Source of the DNA: an uncultured Eubacteriales bacterium
GTDB lineage: Bacteria > Bacillota > Clostridia > Lachnospirales > Lachnospiraceae
Length of the DNA stretch: 64,000 nt
Reading direction: 5' to 3'
Assembly (NCBI GenBank): GCA_949284175.1
Contig: CASDVE010000016.1
Coordinates: forward strand, 1 to 64,000
The notes below the pieces were generated by a model, which did not search any database, was not told the DNA's origin, and saw nothing but the letters and a program-made list of their open reading frames with translations. The first letter of the stretch is position 1, and each line of letters starts with the position of its first letter. The position numbers and the translations under genes are program-made. Positions 25,183 through 34,375 of the stretch are shown piece after piece.

Positions 25183-26976
25183 TTAGGCTTGTAACATCCT
25201 CATTTCATAGAATTTTCCATGTTTCTCCATTAATTGTTCATAATTTCCATATTCCATAATACCTCCATTGCCAATGACAGCGATCTTATCCGCATTTCGA
25301 ATGGTAGAAAAACGATGAGCCACCACAAGTGTTGTCCTTCCCTCTACGAGTTTTTCGATAGAATCTTGAATCTTCTTCTCAGATACACTATCAAGAGCTG
25401 ACGTGGCTTCATCCAAGATTAAAATATCTGGATTTCGAATAAAGGCTCTTGCAATGGAAATTCTTTGCTTTTGTCCACCTGATAAGTTGCTTCCATGCTC
25501 ATTGATTTTGGTATCCAAACCTTCTGGCAGGGATTTCACAAGTTCTTCTAGGTTTGCCCCTTTTACCGCCTTTTGTATTTGCTCTTCTGTCACATCTGTC
25601 ATACCATAAGTAATATTTTCCCGCAGTGTTCCTGTAAATAAAATAGACTGCTGTGTTACAATGGCGATATGTTCTCGAAAACTTCTCATATCCACCTGAC
25701 TTAAATCATGTCCATCCACTAAGATTTTTCCACCCTCTACTTTCAAAAATCCAATGAGCAAATTTAAAATGGTCGTCTTACCAGCTCCCGAATCACCAAC
25801 AAAAGCTACGGTTTCCCCTTTCTTTATTTGAAGATTTAAGTCTTTTAAAATTTCTTTCTCTTCATAAGAAAACTTCACGTGTTCAAACACAATATCCCCA
25901 TTGAGCTTTTCTAACTTTTCTTTTCCTTCATTCTGTTCCACATCTTCTTCTGTTAAAATTTCACCAATGGACTGCACAGATTCCAATCCTTTTGCAATGA
26001 TAGGGAGCAATGTGATAACACCAGAAACTTGTGCTACAATGGAAGAAAAATACGTTTGATATAAGGTAATATCACCAACCTCTATTTTTCCTTTAAAAGC
26101 CAACAACCCTGTGAATCCAAGACATAATACTTGAAATGCCTGAAACATCACCCAACTAATAGAGGAAAACCAAGTTTGCACCATATCCAGTTTCAGTCCT
26201 CTTTTTGCTACCGTTCCCAGTTGATTTCTCATCTTCTCTTTTTCTTCTTCTTCCAACGCATGGGCTCTTGTAATCGGAATTAACTCCACCATTTCCATCA
26301 CTTTTGCAGAAGTATCTTCCATAATTTCACGAAATTCTCGATTATAAATTTTAATCTTTCCTTTAAATACAACGATTAAAAATACAGCTGCTGGAATGGT
26401 AAGTCCAAAAAATAAAAAAATCACCCTACTTTTATAAATAATCACCCCAAGAGAAACTACGATATTCAATAAAATACTTAAAATCGTAATAAAGATTTGT
26501 GATGATAGATTTTGGATCTGTTCTACATCTCGAATCACTTTGGACTGCAACCGTCCTGATTGAATGCCATTGTGATAAGGAATGGAAAGCAATTGCAATT
26601 TATTTACTAATGCAATTCGCAAATCCCGCTCCACTTCTCTTACTGTTTTTGAATATAGCCAGGTGTGAATATAATTGGTAAAGATATTTTGGACTAAGAA
26701 CACTAACATAACGACACTATTGATCACGATCACTTTCCCTGCCGTTTCTGGTCGATAAGTAGCTACATTAATAATATTTGCTGTCACAATGGGCAACACC
26801 CATACAGGGGAATGCTTGATGATAAAGAAAAATATAGAACCTGCTAACTCCCAATAATGCCCTTTAAAAATCCGCATTAACATCTTTAAATTGCCACCAG
26901 TATGCTGTTCAAACATCTCTATCATCTCTTGATTTTCTGTTTCATAAATTTTGCCTTTTTCTTTATTTTCACCCAT
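25183..26976 (-). CDS. Exporter-type ABC transporter (TMD-NBD half transporter)
   Basis: The 597-residue protein starts at ATG 26976 behind TGGGAGAATCAT. A six-helix type IV (exporter) membrane domain (~60-340) is followed by a full ATPase domain: GDSGAGKTT Walker A, QQSILFTGTLREN Q-loop, LSGGQKQRIS signature, ILILDEATSALD Walker B and the AHRFSTIRNAD switch His. It works as a homodimer or with a partner. Its gene follows GH113 by under 30 bases in the same transcript and under the same AraC-controlled region. Such proteins usually export peptides, lipids or drugs; a place in mannan uptake is unproven. The ATPase is fused and is not expected to energise the separate sugar importer. Confidence 0.9.
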   Translation of the reverse strand: MGENKEKGKIYETENQEMIEMFEQHTGGNLKMLMRIFKGHYWELAGSIFFFIIKHSPVWVLPIVTANIINVATYRPETAGKVIVINSVVMLVFLVQNIFTNYIHTWLYSKTVREVERDLRIALVNKLQLLSIPYHNGIQSGRLQSKVIRDVEQIQNLSSQIFITILSILLNIVVSLGVIIYKSRVIFLFFGLTIPAAVFLIVVFKGKIKIYNREFREIMEDTSAKVMEMVELIPITRAHALEEEEKEKMRNQLGTVAKRGLKLDMVQTWFSSISWVMFQAFQVLCLGFTGLLAFKGKIEVGDITLYQTYFSSIVAQVSGVITLLPIIAKGLESVQSIGEILTEEDVEQNEGKEKLEKLNGDIVFEHVKFSYEEKEILKDLNLQIKKGETVAFVGDSGAGKTTILNLLIGFLKVEGGKILVDGHDLSQVDMRSFREHIAIVTQQSILFTGTLRENITYGMTDVTEEQIQKAVKGANLEELVKSLPEGLDTKINEHGSNLSGGQKQRISIARAFIRNPDILILDEATSALDSVSEKKIQDSIEKLVEGRTTLVVAHRFSTIRNADKIAVIGNGGIMEYGNYEQLMEKHGKFYEMRMLQA

Positions 26977-27003
26977 ATGATTCTCCCACATCTACTCTTT
27001 CTT

Positions 27004-27945
27004 TTATAGTCCTTCTTCTTTTATCGCATAAAAATCTCCAATGGTTTTCTCAACTGGCTTTTTACACACATTGTATCCACTATCCTTTAACGCCTCTTTT
27101 TGTGTTGGCATTTTAGAACTCCAATCCCAAAAAGCAAATCCTTCTACCCAATCTCTTTTTTCACAAGCATGAAAGAATGCTTCATACCACTCCACTTGCT
27201 CTTCCAATCGAAGTTCTCCTTGTAACTCCCAATTATTTGGTACTTGTTTTGAACCTGCTCTTGCCATACAACCAGCTTCTGCAAAGAAAAATGGCTTTTT
27301 AAACTTCTTAACAACGGCTTCAATGCGATCCAATTGACGTTCCATATCATCAACAGGATAGTATCCACTAGAAGAAATCACATCCACACAATCCCACCAT
27401 GTCACATGATCTTCTTGGTATTTGTCTGTATTATAGGATACCAGCCCATGATATACTTCTTTAATGGCTTTAATTACATCCCGCCATTCTTTTTCTCTAT
27501 GCTCTGACATTACCATCTCACACCCTGCAATAAACATCTCACATTGCTCTTCTTCTGCAATTTTTGCATAGTGCAATTGAAATGCTTTATAAGAAGCAAA
27601 CCAGTTACTCCACTTTGGTTCACATACCACATCTTGTTCAAAAAAGCTGATGTATGCTCTCCAAACTCCATTTTTACAGTTGGCTGTGGGTTTTAATGCC
27701 ACTTTCACCCCTTTTCCTTTTGCGTACCGAATCATTTTTCTTAACTCTTCATCTGAAAATGTAGCACTAGAAGTATAACAAATCTCTTCTGATTGAGCCG
27801 TATCTTGAAGCCCTGATGGAGATAAAATAATAAAATTCGTATGAAGTTTTTCTACCATGTAATCAAAACTTTCCAACGTTTCTTGTTGTTCTAATGTGCC
27901 TTTCCTATGAAATGGTGCAAAATTCATTCCTCGAATATAATCCAT
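27004..27945 (-). CDS. GH113 beta-mannanase/mannosidase
   Basis: The 313-residue TIM-barrel protein fits GH113 (clan GH-A). The acid/base Glu143 lies in MFIAGCEMVMSE and the nucleophile Glu223 in PFFFAEAGCMA; YIRGMNFAPFH at the N terminus and FAFWDWSSKMPTQKEA at the C terminus are typical. No signal peptide, so it works on imported oligosaccharides; the Roseburia homologue releases mannose from the reducing end. The ribosome binding site GGAGGAAGAGAACG precedes ATG 27945. It is divergent from the AraC gene, which probably controls it. Confidence 0.85.
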   Translation of the reverse strand: MDYIRGMNFAPFHRKGTLEQQETLESFDYMVEKLHTNFIILSPSGLQDTAQSEEICYTSSATFSDEELRKMIRYAKGKGVKVALKPTANCKNGVWRAYISFFEQDVVCEPKWSNWFASYKAFQLHYAKIAEEEQCEMFIAGCEMVMSEHREKEWRDVIKAIKEVYHGLVSYNTDKYQEDHVTWWDCVDVISSSGYYPVDDMERQLDRIEAVVKKFKKPFFFAEAGCMARAGSKQVPNNWELQGELRLEEQVEWYEAFFHACEKRDWVEGFAFWDWSSKMPTQKEALKDSGYNVCKKPVEKTIGDFYAIKEEGL

Positions 27946-27989
27946 CGTTCTCTTCCTCCGTCTTTTTTATATGAATATCTTTTACGCAA

Positions 27990-27998
27990 ACTATATCA
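27990..27998 (-). promoter_or_regulatory. Possible extended -10 of the GH113 promoter
   Basis: On the minus strand TG-A-TATAGT lies 45 bases before the GH113 start; no good -35 is seen. On the plus strand TATAAT at 28017-28022 may serve the araC gene. Confidence 0.3.
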
Positions 27999-28075
27999 TA
28001 ATTGACTTTTTTGTAGTATAATAAAAGCATTTAAAAATTGTAAAAATCTCTTTCAATAAAATCGGAGGAACAGTC

Positions 28076-28942
28076 ATGAAACCAACTTTTGAATACAGTG
28101 ATACATTAAATTCTCCTTATGAAGCCTTCTATTTTACGGCAACTTTAGATAACTTTCCCATTTATCCTCATTGGCATTATTTTGTAGAAATTATCTATAT
28201 GTTAGAAGGGGCAGCCTATGTGGAATGCGGAAATGATAATTATGTGCTAGAACCTGGTGACTTAATCTTTATCCATCCTGAAATGCCACACGCCATCTAT
28301 TCCACAGGCAAACTGCCCCTTCGGTATAATGTATTAAAATTTAACATGGGACATTTGAATCTACAAAATACAGCACTTCCTAAACTTTCTGAAATAATGC
28401 AAATGATTGCAGAAGAACCATCCCTTTCCGTCTATTTTGAAAAAAAAGAAATCGCTCACATTCCTATGAGCGATCTCTTTCAAACTTGTATTAAAATTGT
28501 AACAGAAAAACAGTTCGGCTATGATGTCCTAGCCCACTCTTATTATTGCATTATTGTAACAGAACTCATCAAAGTGTGGATTTCAAAAGGCTTTCAACTA
28601 AAGAAACAGCCAAAGAAAGTAAAAACATCAGAGTCCCTTTCTAATATTTTAGAATATATCCATGTCCATGCCAATGAAGAATTAAATGTTGAGGAACTTG
28701 CCTCTATGTGCAATATGAGCTATTCTCATTTTGCCAAGGAATTTAAACAACTTTATGGTCAGACTTGCAAAGACTATATTCTAACAACACGACTACAAAA
28801 GGCAGAAGATCTTTTAAAATTCACTGATTATGATCTGAATTATATCAGCCAAGAATGTGGATTTTGTGATTGTAGTCATTTTATCAAATATTTCCGAAAA
28901 AAAAATCACATAACCCCAAGACAATATCGTTTACAACAGTAA
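28076..28942 (+). CDS. AraC family transcriptional regulator with cupin sensor
   Basis: In this 288-residue protein an N-terminal cupin (~15-100: PIYPHWHYFVEIIYMLEG, VLEPGDLIFIHPEMPHAIY) is the likely sugar sensor. The C-terminal AraC domain has two HTHs (ELNVEELASMCNMSYSHFAKEFKQLYG and DYDLNYISQECGFCDCSHFIKYFRKKNHITPRQYR segments). The start at 28076 follows ATCGGAGGAACAGTC. It is divergent from GH113/ABC and is expected to activate that unit in response to mannan-derived sugars. Target and ligand are inferred from position. Confidence 0.9.
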   Translation: MKPTFEYSDTLNSPYEAFYFTATLDNFPIYPHWHYFVEIIYMLEGAAYVECGNDNYVLEPGDLIFIHPEMPHAIYSTGKLPLRYNVLKFNMGHLNLQNTALPKLSEIMQMIAEEPSLSVYFEKKEIAHIPMSDLFQTCIKIVTEKQFGYDVLAHSYYCIIVTELIKVWISKGFQLKKQPKKVKTSESLSNILEYIHVHANEELNVEELASMCNMSYSHFAKEFKQLYGQTCKDYILTTRLQKAEDLLKFTDYDLNYISQECGFCDCSHFIKYFRKKNHITPRQYRLQQ

Positions 28943-28959
28943 CCGATAACATGCTATTG

Positions 28960-29268
28960 TTACGCAACATGACGATTCACAAGATACATTCTATCCTTTT
29001 CATCCTGCTGTATTTGCTTTTTGTCTTCTGAAACAATAAATTTATGCTGAATCAGTCCTTCGATGGACACATTTAATAGTTTAGATAATGCAAACAGATT
29101 CTCATAATCCGGTAAAGACTCTCCATTTTGCCATTTATAGATTGTCTGAGGATATGTAAGACCTAACAAGTTTTGAATATCTTTTACAGTATATCCACTC
29201 TGTTTTATCATGTTTTTAATGTTTTCCCCAGTTGCAACTTGATCGATGCACGTTGTAATTGTTGCCAT
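28960..29268 (-). CDS. Small XRE-type HTH protein
   Basis: The 102-residue protein starts at ATG 29268 behind ATAGGGAGGATACAATC. An HTH_3 domain occupies ~17-72 (NIKNMIKQSGYTVKDIQNLL, TYPQTIYKWQNGESLPDYENLFALSKLLNVSIEGL-type helices). The tail is charged and has no other domain. It could be a repressor or a small housekeeping regulator. It has a long, structured 5' leader. No toxin partner is adjacent: the neighbours are AraC (convergent) and the large GTPase gene upstream on the same strand. Confidence 0.8.
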   Translation of the reverse strand: MATITTCIDQVATGENIKNMIKQSGYTVKDIQNLLGLTYPQTIYKWQNGESLPDYENLFALSKLLNVSIEGLIQHKFIVSEDKKQIQQDEKDRMYLVNRHVA

Positions 29269-29411
29269 GATTGTATCCTCCCTATACTCTTTCTATTGGT
29301 GTAAATTGTCCATTGTGATTGCTGATCACCAATCTATCTCTCTATTATCGGAAGGAAACAATCGACATCTTGATTTTTCACTCATTACCTTTTTGTAACT
29401 CTATGTTTCAC

Positions 29412-29471
29412 AAGGGAATCTTTCCCATCTAAATTCCCCTCGCATAAATGACACAGGATAAATTTTATGCG
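29412..29471 (-). promoter_or_regulatory. Structured 5' leader of the HTH gene
   Basis: Two hairpins abut exactly: CGCATAAA/TTTATGCG (29441-29448 with 29464-29471) and an 8-bp stem of AGGGGAAT with ATTCCCTT (29433-29440 with 29412-29419, G-U pairs). On the minus strand an extended -10 (TG-T-TATAAT, TATAAT at 29506-29511) lies upstream, giving a leader of about 230 bases. I do not recognise a known riboswitch class. Confidence 0.4.
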
Positions 29472-29567
29472 TTTCCAAATAACAAAAGAAATAGTCATTA
29501 TTTTTATTATAACATAAAATTTAAAAATTATCATTCACTTAATAAGTTAATTGTATTTTTTGCTTTG

Positions 29568-32300
29568 CTATCGTTCTTTCTTTCCAAGTCGTATGCTTTC
29601 CATATATTCTGCTGTTTCTTCATCCAAATGGTCAAATAGATAATTTCTTCCCGTTTGTTGCTTTTCTAAATAATCACTTCTTATCTGTCGATTCACACGC
29701 TCCACTTCTTCCTTTAAATCCTGTGCAGATAGTCGTTTTGCTCCCTGTCCTAATATAATCACCTGTTCCATTTTATCGGAAGTTGCTACGGTCACATCAT
29801 ACTTTCTTCCCATCTCATGCACTAGTTTTTCAATATATTGATCGGCAGTTTCTGCCTCTTTTGTATAGACAACGTGAATATTATGATAATCGACCACTTC
29901 CACTGGATGCCCCTCTAGTTTATAAGCATCAAAAACGAGAATCAACTCACATTTTTTAAATCCTTGATAGTTGCATAAAATATCCATGAGCTTACTTCTT
30001 GCACCATCAATGCTCACTTTCGCTAAGTCATTTAATTCCTCCCACGAAAAAATAATATTGTATCCATCCACCAATAAATACTCTTTCTTTTTTTCTTGGT
30101 TCTTTTGATTTCCCCGATAAGAACCCACTTCTTTTTCTCCAGTGTTTACAGAGCTTTTCCCTGCCTTTTTATATTCAATCACTTGTTTTTGAGAATGAAA
30201 CCGCTTCTTTAACGGATCTCCTCCATAAGTTCGATTAAAAATTTCTTCTATTTCCTCTTCATCAATCCAATCGGTCACAGAAGCAGTTCTTATCGGTGTG
30301 TTTTGTTCTGCCGTTTTTTGCTTTTGTTCGGAAAGATAACTTTCTATGTGCATATACTCTTTCACTTGATCCCATGACACTGGAAATCCTGCCCCATGGG
30401 CACAAAAAACAGATCCCGTTGGATTTTCTAAATCTCGTTCTGAATCATAGCCCATCTGTTCTATGACTTCTTCTGCATTATGACAGAGTTCATATCCTTT
30501 TAAAGAACAAAACATTCGTCCAAGACCTCTTGTATAAGCGATCAGCTCTGTCTGATAATCTCTCATTAATGCTACGGGAGCCGATCCTATCATAACCGCC
30601 GTATCTTCTTCTATCATAGGAGTATCAAACGTTCCTTGCATTTTTTGAATATCCGCCATAGCTCTTCCAACAAATTCCTTTGGCATTTCCATTCGAAACT
30701 CATAATACGGCTCTAACAGTACGCTTTTAGCTTCTTTTAGTCCCTGTCTTACCGCACGGTATGTTGCTTGTCTAAAATCTCCGCCTTCTGTATGCTTTTG
30801 ATGAGCTTTTCCTGATACAAGAGTGATTTTCATATCCGTAATATCAGAACCTGTTAAAACCCCTTTATGAGCTTTTTCTTCCAAATGGGTTAAAATCAGT
30901 CTTTGCCAGTTGCGATCTAGCACATCTTCACTGCATATGGTATCAAATTGTAAGCCACTTCCTCTTTCCCCTGCCTCCATCAAAAGATGGACTTCTGCAT
31001 AATGACGAAGTGGTTCAAAATGACCAACCCCTTCCACCTTATCTTGAATCGTTTCTTTGTATACAATGTTACCAGAACCAAAATTTACTTCCACATCAAA
31101 TCGCTCTTTGATCATTTCTTTTAACACTTCAATTTGCACCTCTCCCATAAGCTGTGCATGAATCTCTTGTAATGCTTCATTCCATACAATGTGAAGTTCC
31201 GGCTCTTCTTCTTCTAATTGCTGTAATTTTTTTAACATTTCATGGACATTGCATTCCTGTGGCAACTCAATTTCATAAGTTAACACTGGTTCTAGCACTG
31301 GCATATCCGATGTATTTTCAACACCAAGTCCCTGTCCAGGATACGTTTTATCAAGTCCTGTAATGGCACAGATCGTTCCAGCATTCACTTCATTCACTAA
31401 CTCATACTTGGTTCCCGAATAGATGCGAATCTGATCCACTTTTTCTTCCCATAGCTCTTGTTCTCTTAAGAAATTCTCCTTTTTATTGGTCAAAATGGTT
31501 TTTACTTTTAAACTTCCCCCTGTAATCTTACAATACGTCAATCGATTTCCCGCAGAATCTCTGGCTATTTTATACACTTTTGCTCCAAACTGTTCTCCAT
31601 ACTCAGGAGAAATCATATACTCTTCCATCCCTTTTAAAAACTCTTCCACACCAAAGACTTTCAATGCAGAACCAAAAAAGCATGGAAAGATGTTTCTCTT
31701 TTGTATCGCCTGACGAATCCCTTCTTTTTGTACTTCACCGCTTTCCAAATATTCTTCCAACAATCCCTCTTCACACATAGCGATGGATTCCATAAATTCT
31801 TCCTTAGAAAGACTCTCATCAAAAGCAATACAGCTATCGCTTAGCCTCTTTTTCAATTCCAACAATAGTTTTTCTTTATCCGTTCCTTCTTGATCCATTT
31901 TATTGATAAATAAAAAGACTGGAATCTGATATGTTTTTAATAACCTCCAAAGAGTCAATGTATGACCTTGTACGCCATCTGCTCCATTGATAACAAGAAT
32001 AGCATAGTCAAGCACTTGTAAGGTTCGTTCCATTTCTGCGGAAAAATCAACATGCCCTGGTGTATCTAGTAACGTAACCTCTCGATCTCCTAGAGAAAAT
32101 ACCGCCTGTTTGGAAAAAATGGTAATCCCTCTTTCTCTTTCAAGCTCATAGGTATCCAAAAATGCGTTTCTATAATCCACACGCCCTAACTTTCGAATGC
32201 TTCCGCTTAAATATAGCATACTTTCTGATAGCGTCGTTTTTCCCGCATCCACGTGGGCTAAAATTCCAATTACTAACTTTTGTTTCATTCTATCATTCAT
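29568..32300 (-). CDS. Tet(M)/EF-G-like ribosomal GTPase fused to NYN RNase domain
   Basis: The 910-residue protein has a translation-factor GTPase at the N terminus: AHVDAGKTT (15-23), RERGIT switch, [15 protein letters not shown] domains II-V follow, as in ribosomal protection proteins (tetracycline-resistance Tet(M)/Tet(O) type), to ~670. After a charged linker a YacP-like NYN domain fills ~740-880: YLLVDGYNIIFSW, LILVFDAYK, ETADQYIEKL, VTVATSD and its late acidic residues form the PIN-like RNase site. The GTPase part would act on the ribosome; the NYN part may cut RNA there. It is larger than Tet(M) by the ~240-residue extension. Tetracycline resistance is not implied. The start at 32300 follows ACAGGATGA; ATG 32288 is an alternative. 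Confidence 0.85.
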   Translation of the reverse strand: MNDRMKQKLVIGILAHVDAGKTTLSESMLYLSGSIRKLGRVDYRNAFLDTYELERERGITIFSKQAVFSLGDREVTLLDTPGHVDFSAEMERTLQVLDYAILVINGADGVQGHTLTLWRLLKTYQIPVFLFINKMDQEGTDKEKLLLELKKRLSDSCIAFDESLSKEEFMESIAMCEEGLLEEYLESGEVQKEGIRQAIQKRNIFPCFFGSALKVFGVEEFLKGMEEYMISPEYGEQFGAKVYKIARDSAGNRLTYCKITGGSLKVKTILTNKKENFLREQELWEEKVDQIRIYSGTKYELVNEVNAGTICAITGLDKTYPGQGLGVENTSDMPVLEPVLTYEIELPQECNVHEMLKKLQQLEEEEPELHIVWNEALQEIHAQLMGEVQIEVLKEMIKERFDVEVNFGSGNIVYKETIQDKVEGVGHFEPLRHYAEVHLLMEAGERGSGLQFDTICSEDVLDRNWQRLILTHLEEKAHKGVLTGSDITDMKITLVSGKAHQKHTEGGDFRQATYRAVRQGLKEAKSVLLEPYYEFRMEMPKEFVGRAMADIQKMQGTFDTPMIEEDTAVMIGSAPVALMRDYQTELIAYTRGLGRMFCSLKGYELCHNAEEVIEQMGYDSERDLENPTGSVFCAHGAGFPVSWDQVKEYMHIESYLSEQKQKTAEQNTPIRTASVTDWIDEEEIEEIFNRTYGGDPLKKRFHSQKQVIEYKKAGKSSVNTGEKEVGSYRGNQKNQEKKKEYLLVDGYNIIFSWEELNDLAKVSIDGARSKLMDILCNYQGFKKCELILVFDAYKLEGHPVEVVDYHNIHVVYTKEAETADQYIEKLVHEMGRKYDVTVATSDKMEQVIILGQGAKRLSAQDLKEEVERVNRQIRSDYLEKQQTGRNYLFDHLDEETAEYMESIRLGKKER

Positions 32301-32337
32301 CCTGTTCTTATTTTCTTTTTCTTACGATTCTTTTTTT

Positions 32338-32367
32338 ATCATATCATCAAAGAAACGATTGATACAA
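32338..32367 (-). promoter_or_regulatory. Candidate promoter of the GTPase-NYN gene
   Basis: On the minus strand TTGTAT (32362-32367), 18 bases, TATGAT (32338-32343) with the extended TG. It lies about 40 bases before the start codon. Confidence 0.4.
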
Positions 32368-32443
32368 CTCTTTCTTTATAAAAAACGGCAAATTGTCCAC
32401 CATTATGATGAATCCTAGAATATCGCTCTTGAAAATTGGCATC

Positions 32444-32484
32444 AAAAAACCTATTCACTTTTCGTCAAAAGAAATAGGGTTTTC
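32444..32484 (-). terminator. Terminator of the HEPN gene
   Basis: On the minus strand AAAACCCTATT pairs with AATAGGTTTT (one bulged base), an inner CTTTT/AAAAG stem stacks on it, and TTTTTTG follows. It lies ~50 bases behind the HEPN stop codon. Confidence 0.65.
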
Positions 32485-32531
32485 ATCCAATATCTAATTG
32501 TTTTTCATTGTAAAATCCATTCAACTTTTCG

Positions 32532-33989
32532 TCACTCTAAGAACAAATATTTTGGACGTACGATTCTATATCCCTCTTCAGCAGATATTGTATTCTTCTT
32601 TATACTGTTTAAGTATTCCATATAAACTTCATAAGTATTATGTAGCGAATTTAATATTTCAACAACGCTTACTTTTGGATTACGCTTTTTATAATATAAA
32701 ATTGTTGCAACAATAGAATTCACATATCTATATAAACGTAAACTAATATCCTCCAATGAATCGTCCATACTCTTTGCAGAATGAATCAACTGATTTCTCA
32801 ATCTATATATGCAATCCAAGTCATGCACAATACTATCATGGTATTCAGATACCGCATTTTTTAATTTCTTTGGATCTGAAACCAACATAATTAATTCCTG
32901 CATTTCTCTCTCCAATACAATGTGGAATGAAATATCTGCTAATACTTTTTCATATTTATCTGCATCCTGTAAAAACTCGACTACTTTAAAAGTATCAAAA
33001 TCTTTTTCTCCTTTACAAAAATCCATAAATTCTTTGCATTTTGGATGCTCTATTTCTACTCCCTTTTTCTGCATTGTATAGCTCAATCTTTCCCAAAATA
33101 TATTCATCTTATTCTTTATATAAAATAATGTGAAAGATTCCGAAACAATCGTTCTTGCTTTTTCAATAATTGAATTTTTCGGAAACGGATAAATAGAATA
33201 TTCTAATGCTGACCAAAAATTAAGAAATCTATTTTGAATAGTATAACCTTTTGCCGTATGCAACGTATGCAACACTCGCTCTAACGTATCCACATCCGCA
33301 TTTTTCATTTTGTCTTTCAACTCAATAAATGTATTAATTTGTTCCATACGGTTCTTATCAAAATAATTTATTAACTTCGTATTGTCTACTTTTCTAATAT
33401 CTTGCTTTATCAGTTTTCCATTCATGATACAGCCAATCCGTACATTTTCACGGATTACGTCTGTAACATTCTGCCACATAGAAAATAATTCCTTATTCGT
33501 TGAAAACTCTTTCTTTGCCATCCCAATCGCTTTATAACAATCGACTGCCTGATATTCTTTACACGCATAAGTTTCTTCCTTCCAATCCCATTCTTCCGAA
33601 AATGCCACAAATGCTTCTCTTGATTTGATTTCAAAATGCTTTTTTAAAAGTTCACTTGCCATATCTTTTTGACTATCACTTTTTACCTGATATGGAATAA
33701 TAACCTGATACATGTTTTTTCTTCCGTCCAACTGCTCTAATTTTTGAATATAAAAATCAATATTCTTATCTTCTAGTGCTCGGTAGAACTGATCATCCCT
33801 TAAACTTTCAACATACCACTCATTCAAATAGTTCAAAGAGTATCCTGCATAAAGCAAATCACTGACAAATGCCTCGATCAAAACATCCACTTCACTATAA
33901 CGTAATTTTTTTGCAGACAAGCTATATATTGACAACTTAAATTCTGTGTTTGTAATTTCTTTTGTAATGACTTCAAACTCATAAATAAT
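32532..33989 (-). CDS. HEPN-domain protein, C-terminal part (frameshifted)
   Basis: This frame is open from 33989 and gives ~486 residues; the only formal start is a TTG at 33935 (467 residues) with no ribosome binding site. The C terminus has a HEPN-type RX4H motif, RNQLIH at 380-385 of the TTG-started product, in a helical context (DLDCIYRLRNQLIH, then a long helix to the end). A middle segment RFLNFWSALEYSI is like that of Apea-type HEPN proteins of phage-defence systems. HEPN proteins with RX4H are usually metal-independent RNases. It overlaps the upstream ORF and looks like the continuation of it after a -1 shift. Family placement is tentative. Confidence 0.6.
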   Translation of the reverse strand: MIYEFEVITKEITNTEFKLSIYSLSAKKLRYSEVDVLIEAFVSDLLYAGYSLNYLNEWYVESLRDDQFYRALEDKNIDFYIQKLEQLDGRKNMYQVIIPYQVKSDSQKDMASELLKKHFEIKSREAFVAFSEEWDWKEETYACKEYQAVDCYKAIGMAKKEFSTNKELFSMWQNVTDVIRENVRIGCIMNGKLIKQDIRKVDNTKLINYFDKNRMEQINTFIELKDKMKNADVDTLERVLHTLHTAKGYTIQNRFLNFWSALEYSIYPFPKNSIIEKARTIVSESFTLFYIKNKMNIFWERLSYTMQKKGVEIEHPKCKEFMDFCKGEKDFDTFKVVEFLQDADKYEKVLADISFHIVLEREMQELIMLVSDPKKLKNAVSEYHDSIVHDLDCIYRLRNQLIHSAKSMDDSLEDISLRLYRYVNSIVATILYYKKRNPKVSVVEILNSLHNTYEVYMEYLNSIKKNTISAEEGYRIVRPKYLFLE

Positions 33990-34315
33990 TCATAGGGATT
34001 CTTTCTTCCTTCTTTATCGTTACTATCAATCAGACAACATAACCGCGAAAAATCCATCTGATATACATCTAATTTACCAAAAGGGTGCTTTTTCAGTTGA
34101 AAAGCAAGACTATTCAATAATCCTTTATATGATTTTTCCAACTTATCCGTTCCAATTAGTGTACTGTGCATTTCCTCATAAGTATCTAAACAAAGTTGAA
34201 TCGATAGTTGTAAACTCTCCAATCGTTTTTCCTCAAATATATGAAAAGAATTGTTCAATATATCTGATAACTTAAATATAAAATATTTCTGTGACGTGAA
34301 TATTTCTTTATCCAT
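33878..34315 (-). CDS. N-terminal part of the frameshifted HEPN gene
   Basis: The ~145-residue ORF starts at ATG 34315, eight bases after GGAGG (ATG 34321 is too close to it). It is helical, without recognised motifs, and reads normally to NPYELF at about 33990. After that its frame becomes an unlikely sequence ending in NYVIVKWMF, while the other frame there reads IYEFEVITKEITNTEFKL and runs into the HEPN ORF. I take both as one ancestral gene of ~590 residues broken by a one-base change in TTATTTATG. Alternatives are a two-gene operon, programmed frameshifting or a sequencing error. Confidence 0.5.
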   Translation of the reverse strand: MDKEIFTSQKYFIFKLSDILNNSFHIFEEKRLESLQLSIQLCLDTYEEMHSTLIGTDKLEKSYKGLLNSLAFQLKKHPFGKLDVYQMDFSRLCCLIDSNDKEGRKNPYELFMSLKSLQKKLQTQNLSCQYIACLQKNYVIVKWMF

Positions 34316-34375
34316 TTGCATATCCTCCTAATATTTGCGACAACTTTACTCTTTCTCTTGATGTTCAAAAAGTTC

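Noticed and set aside
25183..26976. ATPase of the mannooligosaccharide importer
   Set aside because: The ATPase domain is fused to an exporter-type membrane domain, while the CUT1 importer needs a separate MalK/MsmK-type subunit.
29568..32300. Calling the GTPase a tetracycline-resistance determinant
   Set aside because: It is only Tet(M)-like; the fused NYN domain and general EF-G similarity do not establish resistance.
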